Source: Geothrix sp.
GTDB lineage: Bacteria; Acidobacteriota; Holophagae; Holophagales; Holophagaceae
Reading direction: 5' to 3'
DNA: 64,000 nucleotides
NCBI GenBank assembly: GCA_019449415.1
Contig: JAGRPP010000027.1
Coordinates: 33,273 to 97,272 of the forward strand
The first letter of the stretch is position 1. Each line of letters starts with the position of its first letter. The translations under genes were made by a program, and so were the position numbers. The notes beneath the pieces were generated by a model, which searched no databases, was not told the DNA's origin, and saw only the letters and a list, made by a program, of their open reading frames with translations. Of the stretch, positions 51,797 through 60,964 are shown piece after piece.

Positions 51797-52918
51797 ATGA
51801 CCCACATCGTCATTCTCGGAGCAGGCCGTGTCGGCGGCGCCATGGCCAGGGACCTGGCCCCGGACTTCAAGGTCACCGTGGCGGACCGCTCCGAAGCCGC
51901 CCTGGCCCGCATGGGCGAAGCCGGGATCGCCACGCGGCCCGCGGACCTCGCCGCCGCCAGCGCCGTGAAGGCCGCCGTGGCCGATGCGGACATCGTCGTG
52001 GGCGCCGTGCCCGGATTCATGGGGTTTGCCACGGCCAGGGCCGTCCTGGAGGCCGGCAAGCCGCTCGTGGACATCTCCTTCTTCGACGAGGACTGCTTCG
52101 AACTGGACGCGCTGGCCCAGCGCCAGAACTTGACCGCCATCGTGGACTGCGGCGTGGCGCCGGGCTGCGGCAACCTCATCCTGGGCGACCTCTCCCGCCA
52201 GTGGGACCGTATCCACACCTTCGAGTGCCTGGTGGGCGGGCTCCCCGTGATCCGCACTTGGCCCTACGAGTACAAGGCGGGCTTCAGCCCCATCGATGTC
52301 ATCGAGGAGTACACCCGGCCGGCCCGCTATGTGAAGGACGGCCGCACGGTGACGCTGCCCGCGCTGTCCGAGCCGGAGCTGCTGGACTTCGATGGCCTCG
52401 GCACCCTGGAATCCTTCAACACGGACGGCCTCCGCAGCATCATCCGGACCTTCCCCCAGGTGCCCGACATGAAGGAGAAGACCCTCCGCTACCCCGGCCA
52501 CATCGAGAAGATGCGGATCCTGCGCGAGACAGGCTTCTTCGGCAAGAACCCCATCCCCGTGGGCAGCGGCGAGGTCGTCCCCTTGGATCTCGCCACCGCC
52601 CTGCTCTTCCCCCTCTGGCAGATGGGAGAGGGAGACGAGGACTTCACGGTCATGCGCGTCACCGTGGAAGGCGAAAAGGCCGGCCAACGGCTGCGCAAGG
52701 AGTGGAACCTCCTGGATCGCTACGATCGGCCCACGAAGACCACCTCCATGGCCCGGACCACCGGCTACACCTGCACCGCCGCTGTGCGCCTGCTCGCCCA
52801 GGGGGGCTACCGCCGCAAGGGCATCAGCCCGCCGGAGTTCGTGGGTCAGGAGCCGGGCGCCTGGGACTTCATCCGCGAAGAGCTGGCCAAGCGGGGCGTG
52901 GTGTTCGTCGAGGCCTGA
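51797..52918 (+). CDS. Saccharopine dehydrogenase family, lysine-dehydrogenase-like
   Basis: A 373-residue NAD(P)-dependent enzyme. The Rossmann start THIVILGAGRVGGAMARDLA is followed by DIVVGAVPGFMGFATARAVL, VDCGVAPGCGNLILGDL and LVGGLPVIRTWPYEYKAGFS, blocks of the Lys9/lysine dehydrogenase family. The likely reaction is oxidative deamination of lysine to aminoadipate semialdehyde or cleavage of a saccharopine-like substrate. It lies in one operon with the permease. GCAAGGAG precedes the ATG. It ends one base before the convergent rapZ. Confidence 0.85.
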   Translation: MTHIVILGAGRVGGAMARDLAPDFKVTVADRSEAALARMGEAGIATRPADLAAASAVKAAVADADIVVGAVPGFMGFATARAVLEAGKPLVDISFFDEDCFELDALAQRQNLTAIVDCGVAPGCGNLILGDLSRQWDRIHTFECLVGGLPVIRTWPYEYKAGFSPIDVIEEYTRPARYVKDGRTVTLPALSEPELLDFDGLGTLESFNTDGLRSIIRTFPQVPDMKEKTLRYPGHIEKMRILRETGFFGKNPIPVGSGEVVPLDLATALLFPLWQMGEGDEDFTVMRVTVEGEKAGQRLRKEWNLLDRYDRPTKTTSMARTTGYTCTAAVRLLAQGGYRRKGISPPEFVGQEPGAWDFIREELAKRGVVFVEA

Positions 52919-53770
52919 TCAGCCCTCCAGCTCCCGGTGGCGAATGACCAGGGTCGCGACCTCCCGCCGGAGGCGTTGTCCGAGCATTTCCACCAGCGCC
53001 ACGGAGCGGTGCTGCCCCCCGGTGCAGCCGATGGCCAGGGTGTGGTAGGCGCGTCCCTCCTGCTGGACCAGGGGCAGGGACCACCGCAGCCAGGATTCGG
53101 CCCGATCGAGGAATTCCCGGAATTCAGGGGACTCCAGCAGGTATTCCTGCACGGCCCAGTCCCGGCCCGTCAACGGCTTCAGGGCTTCGACATAGTAGGG
53201 ATTGGGCAGGAACCGGGCGTCCAGCATCACATCCGCATCGGCCGGAACGCCCCGCTTGAACCCGAAGCTGAGCAGCCGCACGGCGGTATTCCGCGTAGGC
53301 AGGGCAGGTATCAGGGTCGCGACGCGCTGGCGCAGCTCCGACAGGTTCAAGTGGCTGGTGTCGAGGATGGTGGTGGCCATGGCCCGGATGGGAGCGAGCA
53401 GTTCGCGCTCCCGGCGGATGCCCTCGCCAGCGGACCCGAGAAGGGCCAGGTGGTGGGGCCGGCGGGTCTCCGAGTAGCGGCGCAGCAGCGCCTCGTCGTC
53501 CGCCTCCAGGAAGACCACCTGCACGGGGATGTTCTCTCCTTGGAGGCGCTCCAGCAGAGGCCCGAACTCCGCCGCGAAATCGGGGTGGCGGCTGTCCATG
53601 CCCACCACCAGCCGGTCCCGGCCGGGCTGCAGCTTGGATTCCAGCTCGAGCAGCGGTTCCAACAAACGGGGCGGTACATTGTCCAGGGCCGTGCAGCCGG
53701 TGTCTTCCAGCGCGCCGAGCACCGCATGGCGTCCTGCCCCTGAGAGCCCCGTAACAACGATGAGTTCCAT
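52919..53770 (-). CDS. rapZ: RapZ/YvcJ-type nucleotide-binding protein
   Basis: A 283-residue P-loop protein. The Walker A-like motif is VTGLSGAGRHAVLGALED: the usual Lys is Arg and the next Ser/Thr is His, which may weaken nucleotide binding. LDNVPPRLLEPLLELE, VVFLEADDEALLRRYSETRR and PHHLAL are family blocks; the C-terminal half includes FGFKRGVPADADVMLDARFL and IGCTGGQHRSV. In enterobacteria RapZ guides RNase E to glmZ; elsewhere it binds UDP-GlcNAc and tunes cell-wall precursor supply. Separated from secA by a strong terminator. Confidence 0.9.
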   Translation of the reverse strand: MELIVVTGLSGAGRHAVLGALEDTGCTALDNVPPRLLEPLLELESKLQPGRDRLVVGMDSRHPDFAAEFGPLLERLQGENIPVQVVFLEADDEALLRRYSETRRPHHLALLGSAGEGIRRERELLAPIRAMATTILDTSHLNLSELRQRVATLIPALPTRNTAVRLLSFGFKRGVPADADVMLDARFLPNPYYVEALKPLTGRDWAVQEYLLESPEFREFLDRAESWLRWSLPLVQQEGRAYHTLAIGCTGGQHRSVALVEMLGQRLRREVATLVIRHRELEG

Positions 53771-53782
53771 ACGAGCACCCTA

Positions 53783-53801
53783 GCAGGGCCGAAGGCCCTG
53801 C
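53783..53801. other. Small perfect hairpin upstream of rapZ
   Basis: GCAGGGCC at 53783-53790 and GGCCCTGC at 53794-53801 pair around GAA, 12 bp before the rapZ start codon and just past the secA terminator. If transcribed with rapZ it would place a stable stem in the leader near the ribosome site, or it may be an operator. No U-run adjoins it. Confidence 0.5.
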
Positions 53802-53806
53802 CTCTA

Positions 53807-53840
53807 GCAAAACGCGGGGGCAAAAGCCCCCGCGTTTTGC
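53807..53840 (-). terminator. Strong bidirectional terminator after secA
   Basis: GCAAAACGCGGGGGC at 53807-53821, loop AAAA and GCCCCCGCGTTTTGC at 53826-53840 form a perfect 15-bp stem. It lies 21 bp past the secA stop on the minus strand, with four U in the closing arm, and separates secA from rapZ. Confidence 0.88.
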
Positions 53841-53861
53841 TGGCAGAAAGAGTTGAAAAGC

Positions 53862-56480
53862 TCAGTCCTCCAACCCCCCGGCCGTGAACCGGAGGACGCG
53901 CTGGATGCCTTCCGAGGCGTTGCCCTGTTCGTCGGGCCCGAGTTCGATGGTCTCGGAGGGGCCGCGGAAGAAGTCTTCATCCGGCACATAGGCGGGCTGG
54001 GGTTCCACACGGAAGAGGTACGAGATGATCTCGTCCTCGTAGCCGAAGCGCATCTGCTCGAAGTATTCGTAGCTTTCCCGCTTGTATTCCACCAGGGGAT
54101 CCTTCTGGCCGTAGCCGCGGAAGCCGATGGCCTCCTTCAGGTGATCCATGACCAGCAGGTGGCGCTTCCAAGCCGCGTCGATGATCTGGAGGATGGACCA
54201 GCGCTCATAGCTGCGCATGCCGTCACCGCCCAGTCGCTCGTCCTTGCCCTCGTAGATGCGCTGCACCAGGTTGGCCAGGGCTGTGGTGGCCTGGGCCTGG
54301 GGCAACTGACCCACCGCGTCCACTTCTTCCCCGGAAATGGCGAAGAGCTGCTCCACGCGCTCGCGGAACCCGGCGAGGTCGCGCTCGCCCTTGTCGGGCA
54401 GGAAGTCGTTGGAGATGCCTTCGGCGATCTCGCCCGCGACCTGCAGGACATAGTCCTTGGTGTTGCCCTTGAGGATCTCCGTGCGCAGCCCGTAGAAGAA
54501 TATGCGCTGCTTGTTCATCACATCGTCGTACTCGAGCAGGTGCTTGCGGATCTCGAAGTGGTGGGTCTCCACCCGCTTCTGGCTGCGCTCGATGGCGCGG
54601 GTGACCATGCCGGCCTCGATGGGCTCGTCATCGTTCATGCCCATGGCGCCCATGAGGTTCTTGATGCGATCGCCGCCGAAGATCCGCATCAGGTCGTCCT
54701 CGAGGGACAGGTAGAAGCGGCTGCTGCCGGGATCGCCCTGGCGGCCGGCACGGCCGCGGAGCTGGTTGTCGATGCGGCGGCTCTCGTGGCGCTCCGTGCC
54801 GAGGATGTGCAGGCCCCCGAGGCCGACCACTTCTTCATGCTCCGCCGCGGTCTGCTCGCGCATCTGCTCCACGAGAGCCGAGAACTCGGCCGTTTCGAAG
54901 CCCTCTTCGTCGTAGAGGGCGATGTCCTTCTTCTTGGCTTCGAGCCGGGCCAGTCCTTCGGGATTGCCGCCCAGGATGATGTCCGTGCCGCGACCGGCCA
55001 TGTTGGTGGCGATGGTGACGGCCCCCTTCCGGCCGGCCTGCGCCACGATCTCGGCCTCCCGCTCGTGGTGCTTCGCATTCAGCACCACATGGGGGATCCG
55101 CGCAGCTGTCAAGGCATCGGCCAGGTCTTCGCTGCTCTCGATGCTGGCGGTGCCCACCAGGACGGGCTGCCCCTTGGTGTGCAGGTCCTTGATCTCCTCG
55201 ACGATGGCCTTTTTCTTCCCGGCGCGGGTCGAGTAGACCGTATCCGCGAAGTCCTTGCGGATCATGGGCATGTTCGTGGGGATGATGATCACATCGAGCT
55301 TGTAGATGGAGTGCAGTTCCGTGGCCTCGGTCTCGGCCGTGCCGGTCATGCCCGCCAGCTTGCTGTACATGCGGAAGAAGTTCTGGAAGGTCACGGTGGC
55401 GAGGGTCTGGTTCTCGGCGTTGACCTCCACGCCCTCCTTGGCCTCGATGGCCTGGTGGAGGCCATTGGACCAGCGACGGCCCGGCATGAGGCGGCCCGTG
55501 AACTCGTCCACGATGACCACTTCCATGCCCTTGCCGTCCTCTTTGGGGCGGACCATGTAGTCCACATCCAGGCGGTAGAGGTTGTGCGCCAGCAGGGCCT
55601 GGTTGAGGCCGTGAAGGGTCTCGATGCTGGTCGGATCATAGAGGTTCGCCACGCCCAGCAGCTGTTCGGCGAAGTGGATGCCCTCGTCGGTGAGCATCAC
55701 CTGGCGGTCCTTCTCGTCCACCTTGTAGTGGACTTCCGCCTTGAGCTTCGGCACCACCGCATCGATGCGGAAGTACTTGGAGGTGTCCTCTTCGCTGCTG
55801 CCCGCAATGATAAGCGGGGTGCGGGCCTCGTCGATGAGGATGCTGTCCACCTCGTCGACGATGGCGTAGCTGAAGCCACGCTGGGTGAATTCCTCCAGGT
55901 CCCACTTCATGTTGTCGCGGAGGTAGTCGAAACCCAGCTCGTTGTTGGTGGCGTAGGTGATGTCGCAGGCGTAGGCATCGCGGCGCTGCTGGTCTTCCAG
56001 GCCGTGCTGGATGATGCCGATGCTGAGGCCCAGCCAGGTGTAGAGGCGCCCCATCCACTCGGCGTCGCGGCGGGCCAGGTAGTCGTTCACCGTGACGAGA
56101 TGGGCGCCCTTGCCGGCCAGGGCATTCAGGTAGAGCGGCAGCGTGGCGGTGAGGGTCTTGCCTTCACCCGTCCGCATCTCGGCCACCTTGCCCTCGTGCA
56201 GGGCCATGCCGCCCACCAGCTGCACATCGAAATGGCGCATCTTCAGCACGCGCTTGCTGGCCTCGCGGCAGACGGCGAAAGCCTCGGGCAGGATGTCCTC
56301 CAGGGTGGCGCCGTTGGCCAGCTTCTCCTTGAGGTAGGGTGTCTTGGCCTTCAGCGCATCATCGCTGAGGGCCGAGATCTCCGGTTCCAGGACATTGATG
56401 GCCTGAACCCGGGCCCACAGCCGCTTCAGCTCCCGGTCGTTCTTGGAGCCGATGAGTTTCTTGAGGAAGTTGTCGAGCAT
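53862..56480 (-). CDS. secA: Preprotein translocase ATPase
   Basis: An 872-residue motor that drives preproteins through Sec[21 protein letters not shown] starts the N-terminal domain, [20 protein letters not shown] is Walker [21 protein letters not shown] is motif II with the SecA signature, [20 protein letters not shown] is in the second ATPase lobe, and [20 protein letters not shown] starts the helical scaffold. The C terminus ends at RFTAGGLED without the Cys-rich zinc tail that binds SecB. ATG 56480 is chosen because the protein starts at the family position. Confidence 0.98.
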   Translation of the reverse strand: MLDNFLKKLIGSKNDRELKRLWARVQAINVLEPEISALSDDALKAKTPYLKEKLANGATLEDILPEAFAVCREASKRVLKMRHFDVQLVGGMALHEGKVAEMRTGEGKTLTATLPLYLNALAGKGAHLVTVNDYLARRDAEWMGRLYTWLGLSIGIIQHGLEDQQRRDAYACDITYATNNELGFDYLRDNMKWDLEEFTQRGFSYAIVDEVDSILIDEARTPLIIAGSSEEDTSKYFRIDAVVPKLKAEVHYKVDEKDRQVMLTDEGIHFAEQLLGVANLYDPTSIETLHGLNQALLAHNLYRLDVDYMVRPKEDGKGMEVVIVDEFTGRLMPGRRWSNGLHQAIEAKEGVEVNAENQTLATVTFQNFFRMYSKLAGMTGTAETEATELHSIYKLDVIIIPTNMPMIRKDFADTVYSTRAGKKKAIVEEIKDLHTKGQPVLVGTASIESSEDLADALTAARIPHVVLNAKHHEREAEIVAQAGRKGAVTIATNMAGRGTDIILGGNPEGLARLEAKKKDIALYDEEGFETAEFSALVEQMREQTAAEHEEVVGLGGLHILGTERHESRRIDNQLRGRAGRQGDPGSSRFYLSLEDDLMRIFGGDRIKNLMGAMGMNDDEPIEAGMVTRAIERSQKRVETHHFEIRKHLLEYDDVMNKQRIFFYGLRTEILKGNTKDYVLQVAGEIAEGISNDFLPDKGERDLAGFRERVEQLFAISGEEVDAVGQLPQAQATTALANLVQRIYEGKDERLGGDGMRSYERWSILQIIDAAWKRHLLVMDHLKEAIGFRGYGQKDPLVEYKRESYEYFEQMRFGYEDEIISYLFRVEPQPAYVPDEDFFRGPSETIELGPDEQGNASEGIQRVLRFTAGGLED

Positions 56481-56619
56481 GGATCCGTCCAGTCGCGTAA
56501 ACCATCGATTGTAGCGCGGCGGATCCCCATTTCCCAGCACTGGAGGCCAACGCCAAGGCCCCGCGGTTGCCGAAGTTACCCGCCCAAGGCACACTGATCG
56601 TTTGGATTCTGGAGGAATC

Positions 56620-57039
56620 ATGACCCTAGAGCGCACCTTTGCCATCGTCAAGCCCGATGCCGTCAAGGACGGCCACATCGGCGAAATCATCGCCGCCATC
56701 GAGCAGAGCGGCCTGAAGATCGTGGGCCTCAAGCTGACCCAGCTCACCCGCGCCATCTGCCAGGGCTTCTACCACGAGCATGTCGGCAAGGGGTTCTATC
56801 CGGAGCTCGAGACCTTCATGACCGAGGGCCCCGTGGCCATCATGGTGCTCGAGGGTGAGAACGCCATCCTGCGCTGGCGCGACCTCATGGGCGCCACCAA
56901 CCCCGCCAACGCCGCCGAGGGCACCCTCCGCAAGCGCTTCGGTGCCAGCATCGGCCGCAACGCCACCCACGGCAGCGACAAGCCCGAGAGCGCCAAGTTC
57001 GAAGTGAGCTACTTCTTCAACGCCTTCGAGCAGATGTAA
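56620..57039 (+). CDS. ndk: Nucleoside diphosphate kinase
   Basis: A 139-residue enzyme that balances nucleoside triphosphates through a phosphohistidine. [56 protein letters not shown] and [20 protein letters not shown] contain the family motif with the catalytic His in NATHGSD. The ATG at 56620 follows GGAGGA. It is divergent from secA; the two share a 139-bp promoter region. Confidence 0.98.
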   Translation: MTLERTFAIVKPDAVKDGHIGEIIAAIEQSGLKIVGLKLTQLTRAICQGFYHEHVGKGFYPELETFMTEGPVAIMVLEGENAILRWRDLMGATNPANAAEGTLRKRFGASIGRNATHGSDKPESAKFEVSYFFNAFEQM

Positions 57040-57058
57040 TTTTTAGGCGAAGCCCCTG

Positions 57059-57089
57059 CGAAAATCGGCGCCCTTGGCGCCGATTTTCG
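57059..57089 (+). terminator. Terminator after ndk
   Basis: CGAAAATCGGCGCC at 57059-57072 and GGCGCCGATTTTCG at 57076-57089 form a perfect 14-bp stem with a three-base loop and a short U-run. It lies 20 bp past the ndk stop and also faces the convergent hypothetical gene. Confidence 0.88.
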
Positions 57090-57113
57090 TATGAACGGGC
57101 GAAGGATGGAAAC

Positions 57114-57587
57114 TCACCCTTCCGCCACCGCCTGGATGGCGGCCTGGCAGAGCCGGCGGACGCCCGGCAGGAGATCGACGCTCTGGAGGGCCTTGTCGCT
57201 GAACCATTGGCCGCCGGGGGGCGGCGTGGGCAGTTCATCCTCCGGGGCTTTCGTGCGGAGCAGGTGGCTGAGGTAGAGCCGCTGCTGGCCTTCCAGTCCT
57301 TCCAGCCGCAGCAGCCAGGGGGTCGGCAGCCGGCTGGTGCGCTCGTCGAACACCACGGGCAGCACGGAATGATCCACAAAGCGGAAGGGCATCCCCCAGG
57401 CAGCCTCGATCTGGGCATTCAGCAGAGCCGTCGGCAGGAAGCCCGGGGACCAGGGGATCTGGGCCGGCATGAGCAGGCCGCGATGGGGGCTGTGCGGCGA
57501 GGGTACCAGCAGGACGAAGGGCGTTTGCGTCCCATGGACCAGCACGCCTTCGATGAAGGTGGTGAGGTGGACCCGGCCCTCGGCCAT
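57114..57587 (-). CDS. Hypothetical protein, possible NUDIX-like or accessory protein
   Basis: A 157-residue protein I do not recognise. GVLVHGTQTPFVLLVPSPHS, GLLMPAQIPWSPGFLPTALL and LYLSHLLRTKAPEDELPTPP with GGQWFSDKALQSVDLLPGVR give a mixed alpha/beta pattern; a degenerate NUDIX fold is conceivable but no NUDIX box is present. No signal peptide or membrane segment. It starts just beyond the 273-bp inverted-repeat element, whose left arm overlaps the bases next to its ATG. Confidence 0.55.
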   Translation of the reverse strand: MAEGRVHLTTFIEGVLVHGTQTPFVLLVPSPHSPHRGLLMPAQIPWSPGFLPTALLNAQIEAAWGMPFRFVDHSVLPVVFDERTSRLPTPWLLRLEGLEGQQRLYLSHLLRTKAPEDELPTPPPGGQWFSDKALQSVDLLPGVRRLCQAAIQAVAEG

Positions 57588-57860
57588 TAGGGCCTCCCTT
57601 CAAATTGGATGTGAGCCGCGACATTGGCCAGCCGCGCCTCTGGCAAGGCGCCGGCCGAAGGGCGATGCGGGACATCGCTCAAGGCCGGCAACGCCACCAG
57701 GGGTGCGGCTGGCCATGTCCCGGAGGGCAAGGGGCGGCGCCCGGCGCGATACCGCGTCGAACGCCTCGTCGATAGTGCCGCTATCGCCATCGTCGTTCTC
57801 CTTGTCTCGCTTGGGCGGCGCCCCTTGCGCGGCCGCACCCCAATTAGAAGGGAGGCCCTA
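57588..57860. mobile_element. Putative MITE-like element with terminal inverted repeats
   Basis: The outer arms start TAGGGCCTCCCTTC at 57588 and mirror GAAGGGAGGCCCTA ending 57860; pairing runs to 21 of 22 bases. Inside are further dyads: GGCCAGCCGC (57626) with GCGGCTGGCC (57705), GCGATG with CATCGC at 57662-57678, CGATAG with CTATCG at 57770-57786, and a 15 of 16 inverted pair at 57727 and 57813. No convincing gene is present. The right arm includes the proS stop codon and the left arm abuts the next gene's start. It looks like a non-autonomous mobile or structured-RNA element. Confidence 0.6.
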
Positions 57861-59699
57861 GCGCCCTCCTGCGGTTTCCAGTTCCTGCATGATGCGGTCG
57901 CGGGCGGCGGACACCTCGGCCACGGCGGCCTCCGGCTTGAGCTTGACGACCTCCTTGGTGCGGCGGTCGCGCAATTCCACGAGACCGTCCTTCAGGCCCT
58001 TGGCCCCCACGGTGAGGCGCAGGGGGAAGCCCAGCAGATCCGCATCCTTGAACTTGGCACCGGGACTCAGGCCCTCGCGGTCGTCGTGCAGCACCTCGAA
58101 GCCGGCGGCTTCCAGGTCCTTCTCCACCATGGAGGCCACGCTCGCGACTTCTTCGCTGCCGGGATCCAGGCAGACCACCTGCACATGGTAAGGCGCGATG
58201 GGCCAGGGCCAGATGATGCCATCGGTGTCGAAGTTCTGCTCGATGGCCGCGGCCACCGTGCGGGTGATGCCGATGCCGTAGCAGCCCATCACCATGGGAT
58301 TTTCCTTGCCCTGCTCATCCAGGAAAGTGCAGGACATGGACTTGGAATACTTGGTGCCCAGCTTGAAGACCTGGCCCACCTCGATGCCGCGGAAGGCTTG
58401 GTACTGACCCTTCCCGCAGCGGGTGCAGGTGTCGTGTTCGGCGGCCATGCGCAGGTCCGCAAAGGTGCAGCCCGGCAGGTCGCGGGCCGGGTCCAACCCG
58501 AAGTGGTGGTAGTCCGTCCGGTTCGCGCCGCAGGTGAGGTTCACCGCCCCTTCGAGGCTGCGGTCCACCAGCATCTTCACGCCCTGCAGGCCCACGGGTC
58601 CCATGAAACCCGTCTTGGCGCCGGTGAAGGCCTCGGCCTCCTCCAGGGGCATCAGCTCCATCTCGGCGGCGCCGAGGAAGTTCTTCACCTTCACGGGATT
58701 CACCTCATGGTCGCCGCGCAGCACGGCACCGGCCAGCTGCGTGGTGCCATCCGCGAAAGTGGCCCGGTAGAGGAAGAACTTGCTGGTCTGAGTGAGAGGC
58801 ATGCCCTGCGGATGGTCCGCGTCGATCATGCCCGCCGCCTGCTCCACCTGCCCCACCACGCCCGGCGTGCGGAAGTGGTCCCGCTTCAGCTCGAAGGCCT
58901 TGCCGTGATCTCCGATGGGCAGCGCCGGAGCCTCCGTCTTCTCGATGTTGGAGGTGTAGTCGCAGGCGTTGCAGCTGAGGATCGCGTCCTCGCCGCTGCC
59001 GGCCAGCACATGGAACTCGTGGGTGAAGCTGCCGCCGATGGCGCCGCTGTCCGCCTCCACGGGCCGGAACTTCACGCCCAGGCGCGAGAAGATGCGCTTG
59101 TAGGCATTGAACATGGCCCAGTATTCGCGGTCGGCGCAGGCGTCGTCCGCATGGAAGGAGTAGCCGTCCTTCATGGTGAACTCGCGGCCCCGCATGAGGC
59201 CGAAGCGCGGGCGCCGCTCGTCGCGGAACTTGGTCTGGATCTGGAAGAGGTTCATGGGCAGCTGCTTGTAGCTACGCACATTCTTCCGGACGACATCCGT
59301 GATGACTTCTTCGTGGGTGGGGCCGAGGCAGAAGTTATAGAAGTCGCGCTCGTCCGGCTTCTCGCCCTTCTGGCGGCGTTCGGCCATGTCGGCCTTGGCC
59401 TTGCGGTCGCAGAACCGGAGCAGCTCATCGCCGTAGAACTTCCAACGGCCGCTTTCCTGCCACAGGTCGGCAGGCAGCACGGCAGGCATGAGCAGCTCCT
59501 GGCAGCCGTCCTTGGCCAGCTCCTCGCGGACGATCTCCTCGAACTTGCGGATGCTCCGGAAGGCCAGGGGCAGGTAGCTGTAGATGCCCGCCGCCACTTT
59601 CTGGATCATGCCGGCGCGCATCATGAGCTGCTGGCTCACCACATCGGCGTCGCGCGGCGTCTCGCGCAGGGTCTGGATCAGGAGCTTCGACTGCTTCAT
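57858..59699 (-). CDS. proS: Prolyl-tRNA synthetase (bacterial type with editing domain)
   Basis: A 613-residue class II synthetase. Motif 1 region is RMIQKVAAGIYSYLPLAFRS-like near residues 30-50, motif 2 is FQIQTKFRDERRPRFGLMRG, and motif 3 is GCYGIGITRTVAAAIEQNFD. The long insert between motifs 2 and 3 (from SHF/CNACDYTSNIEKTEAP onward) is the editing domain that clears Ala-tRNA-Pro. It contains a CNAC...CTRC pair of cysteine motifs. Full length. The stop codon lies in the terminal repeat of the 273-bp element. Confidence 0.96.
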   Translation of the reverse strand: MKQSKLLIQTLRETPRDADVVSQQLMMRAGMIQKVAAGIYSYLPLAFRSIRKFEEIVREELAKDGCQELLMPAVLPADLWQESGRWKFYGDELLRFCDRKAKADMAERRQKGEKPDERDFYNFCLGPTHEEVITDVVRKNVRSYKQLPMNLFQIQTKFRDERRPRFGLMRGREFTMKDGYSFHADDACADREYWAMFNAYKRIFSRLGVKFRPVEADSGAIGGSFTHEFHVLAGSGEDAILSCNACDYTSNIEKTEAPALPIGDHGKAFELKRDHFRTPGVVGQVEQAAGMIDADHPQGMPLTQTSKFFLYRATFADGTTQLAGAVLRGDHEVNPVKVKNFLGAAEMELMPLEEAEAFTGAKTGFMGPVGLQGVKMLVDRSLEGAVNLTCGANRTDYHHFGLDPARDLPGCTFADLRMAAEHDTCTRCGKGQYQAFRGIEVGQVFKLGTKYSKSMSCTFLDEQGKENPMVMGCYGIGITRTVAAAIEQNFDTDGIIWPWPIAPYHVQVVCLDPGSEEVASVASMVEKDLEAAGFEVLHDDREGLSPGAKFKDADLLGFPLRLTVGAKGLKDGLVELRDRRTKEVVKLKPEAAVAEVSAARDRIMQELETAGGR

Positions 59700-59732
59700 G
59701 GGGGCCTCGAACCTTCAAGTCTATACGAGGAA

Positions 59733-59775
59733 GGGGGGGCCGCCTGCTCGCTTCGCTCGCGAGGTTCCCCCTTCA
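59733..59775. repeat. Palindromic intergenic sequence upstream of proS
   Basis: The gap between yqeY and proS holds a G-run then CTCGCTTCGCTCGCGAG followed by a C-run, giving an imperfect hairpin with GGGGGG and CCCCC arms. It resembles the palindromic spacer near recR (63710-63800), which has G/C-run arms and TTCG loops. A REP-like repeat is likely. Confidence 0.4.
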
Positions 59776-59852
59776 ACCCTCATGCACGGGCCAGGCAAAC
59801 CCCGGCCCCTGCGTCAAAAGCGCCTTCCTTGGTCGCCGCGGCTCTCGTGGCG

Positions 59853-60302
59853 TTAAGCCAGGAGCCCCTGCACCAGGGCGCTGGCGGCCTTGCCGTCGAA
59901 GGCGCCGCCGTGGGCCGCCTGGAGGGCCTTCATCACCAGGCCCATGTCCTTCTTGGCCGTGGCCCCGGTCTGGGCGATGGCGGCCCGCACGGCGGCCTCC
60001 AGGGCCGGTCCCTCGAGCATGGCCGGCAGGTAGGGCTTCAGCAGCTCAATCTCCGCCCGCTCCTGGGCGGCCCGATCCGTCTGGCCCACCTTCTCGAACT
60101 GGGCCACGCTATCCTCCCGCGACTTCACCAGGCGCTTGAGCACCGCCAGGGCGTCGGCTTCGGCCAGGGTCCCCTGCGGGCCGAGCCCCTTGGCCACGGC
60201 CTCGTTCTTGTAGGCGGCCAGGGCCATGCGCAACACCTGGGTCCCTGGCGCATCCCGCGCCAGCATGGCGGTTTTCAGATCGGCCTGCAGGCGATTGAGC
60301 AT
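59853..60302 (-). CDS. yqeY: GatB/YqeY domain protein
   Basis: A 149-residue helical protein. LNRLQADLKTAMLARDAPGT and RMALAAYKNEAVAKG begin the domain; SREDSVAQFEKVGQTDRAAQ, AEIELLKPYLPAML and AKKDMGLVMKALQAAHGGAF follow, as in YqeY proteins, which match the C-terminal tRNA-binding tail of GatB. The role is unproven, likely tRNA or amidotransferase related. The ATG at 60302 is chosen for the GGAGAG upstream and the family start. Confidence 0.9.
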   Translation of the reverse strand: MLNRLQADLKTAMLARDAPGTQVLRMALAAYKNEAVAKGLGPQGTLAEADALAVLKRLVKSREDSVAQFEKVGQTDRAAQERAEIELLKPYLPAMLEGPALEAAVRAAIAQTGATAKKDMGLVMKALQAAHGGAFDGKAASALVQGLLA

Positions 60303-60422
60303 GGGACTCTCCGGGGCGGAAGGTCCATGGTGACGCGGGCGTCCAATCCCCTCAATGCCAGAAATCATGCCGGAGAATTCCCTGGTCGAAACAAAGGGAA
60401 TCAGACATTCGGCCGGGGTCCC

Positions 60423-60884
60423 ATGAACGTCGCCTTCATCAATCCATTCATCGAAGCCACCCTTCGCAGCCTCGAAATGATGGCCAACATCTCGGCCGAG
60501 AAAATCGGCCTGTCCGTCAAAGAGGACTTGATCACCACCTATGACATCTCCGCCATCATCGGCATCACCGGGGATACCTCCGGATCCATCATCCTCAGCT
60601 TCCCGGTGGGCCTGGCCTGCCGCATCGCCGGCAACATGCTCATGGAGGAGATCGCGGACCTGAACCAGTCGGTGGAGGATGCCATCGGCGAGATCGGCAA
60701 CATCGTGGTGGGCGATGCCCGGCGCCTGCTCATCCAGGACGGGTTCAGCCTCTCCATCTCCGTGCCCACCGTGGTGGTCGGCAAAGGCCACAAGATCAGC
60801 CGCAGCGGCGATGTCCCCTGCATCGCCATCCCCTTCACGACCCCCTTCGGGGAGTTCGAAGTGAATGTGGGGCTGAAGGATTAG
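60423..60884 (+). CDS. cheX: CheX-like chemotaxis phosphatase
   Basis: A 153-residue single CheC/CheX-fold protein. NPFIEATLRSLEMMANISAE, DISAIIGITGDTSGSIILSF, and EDAIGEIGNIVVGDARRLLI match; EIGN supplies the Glu and Asn of the CheY-P phosphatase motif. It should dephosphorylate CheY-type regulators. No che operon is nearby; the only chemoreceptor in the window is 23 kb away. It is followed by a long terminator hairpin. Confidence 0.9.
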   Translation: MNVAFINPFIEATLRSLEMMANISAEKIGLSVKEDLITTYDISAIIGITGDTSGSIILSFPVGLACRIAGNMLMEEIADLNQSVEDAIGEIGNIVVGDARRLLIQDGFSLSISVPTVVVGKGHKISRSGDVPCIAIPFTTPFGEFEVNVGLKD

Positions 60885-60957
60885 TCTTCAGTCTTCAGCC
60901 AATGCAGAACGGGCGCCCTGAGGCGCCCGTTCCACTGAAGACTGAGGACTGAAGACT
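60883..60957 (+). terminator. Two-part terminator hairpin between cheX and the ferredoxin gene
   Basis: The inner stem GAACGGGCGCC (60907-60917) with GGCGCCCGTTC (60922-60932) is a perfect 11 bp; the outer arms AGTCTTCAG and CTGAAGACT repeats extend the pairing to nearly 75 bp with a few mismatches. It separates two convergent genes and could end both. The repeated CTTCAG units suggest growth by local duplication. Confidence 0.75.
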
Positions 60958-60964
60958 GGCCTTC

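Noticed and set aside
53853..56597. 914-codon open frame opposite secA
   Set aside because: Reverse shadow of secA, with no motif and valine/leucine/glycine-rich composition.
57587..57838. 83-codon minus-strand ORF inside the inverted-repeat element
   Set aside because: Arg/Pro/Ala-rich with no family pattern, and it lies in a palindromic non-coding element.
57624..60884. Very long plus-strand frame running through proS into cheX
   Set aside because: Only its last 153 residues (cheX) are real; the rest is antisense to proS and yqeY.
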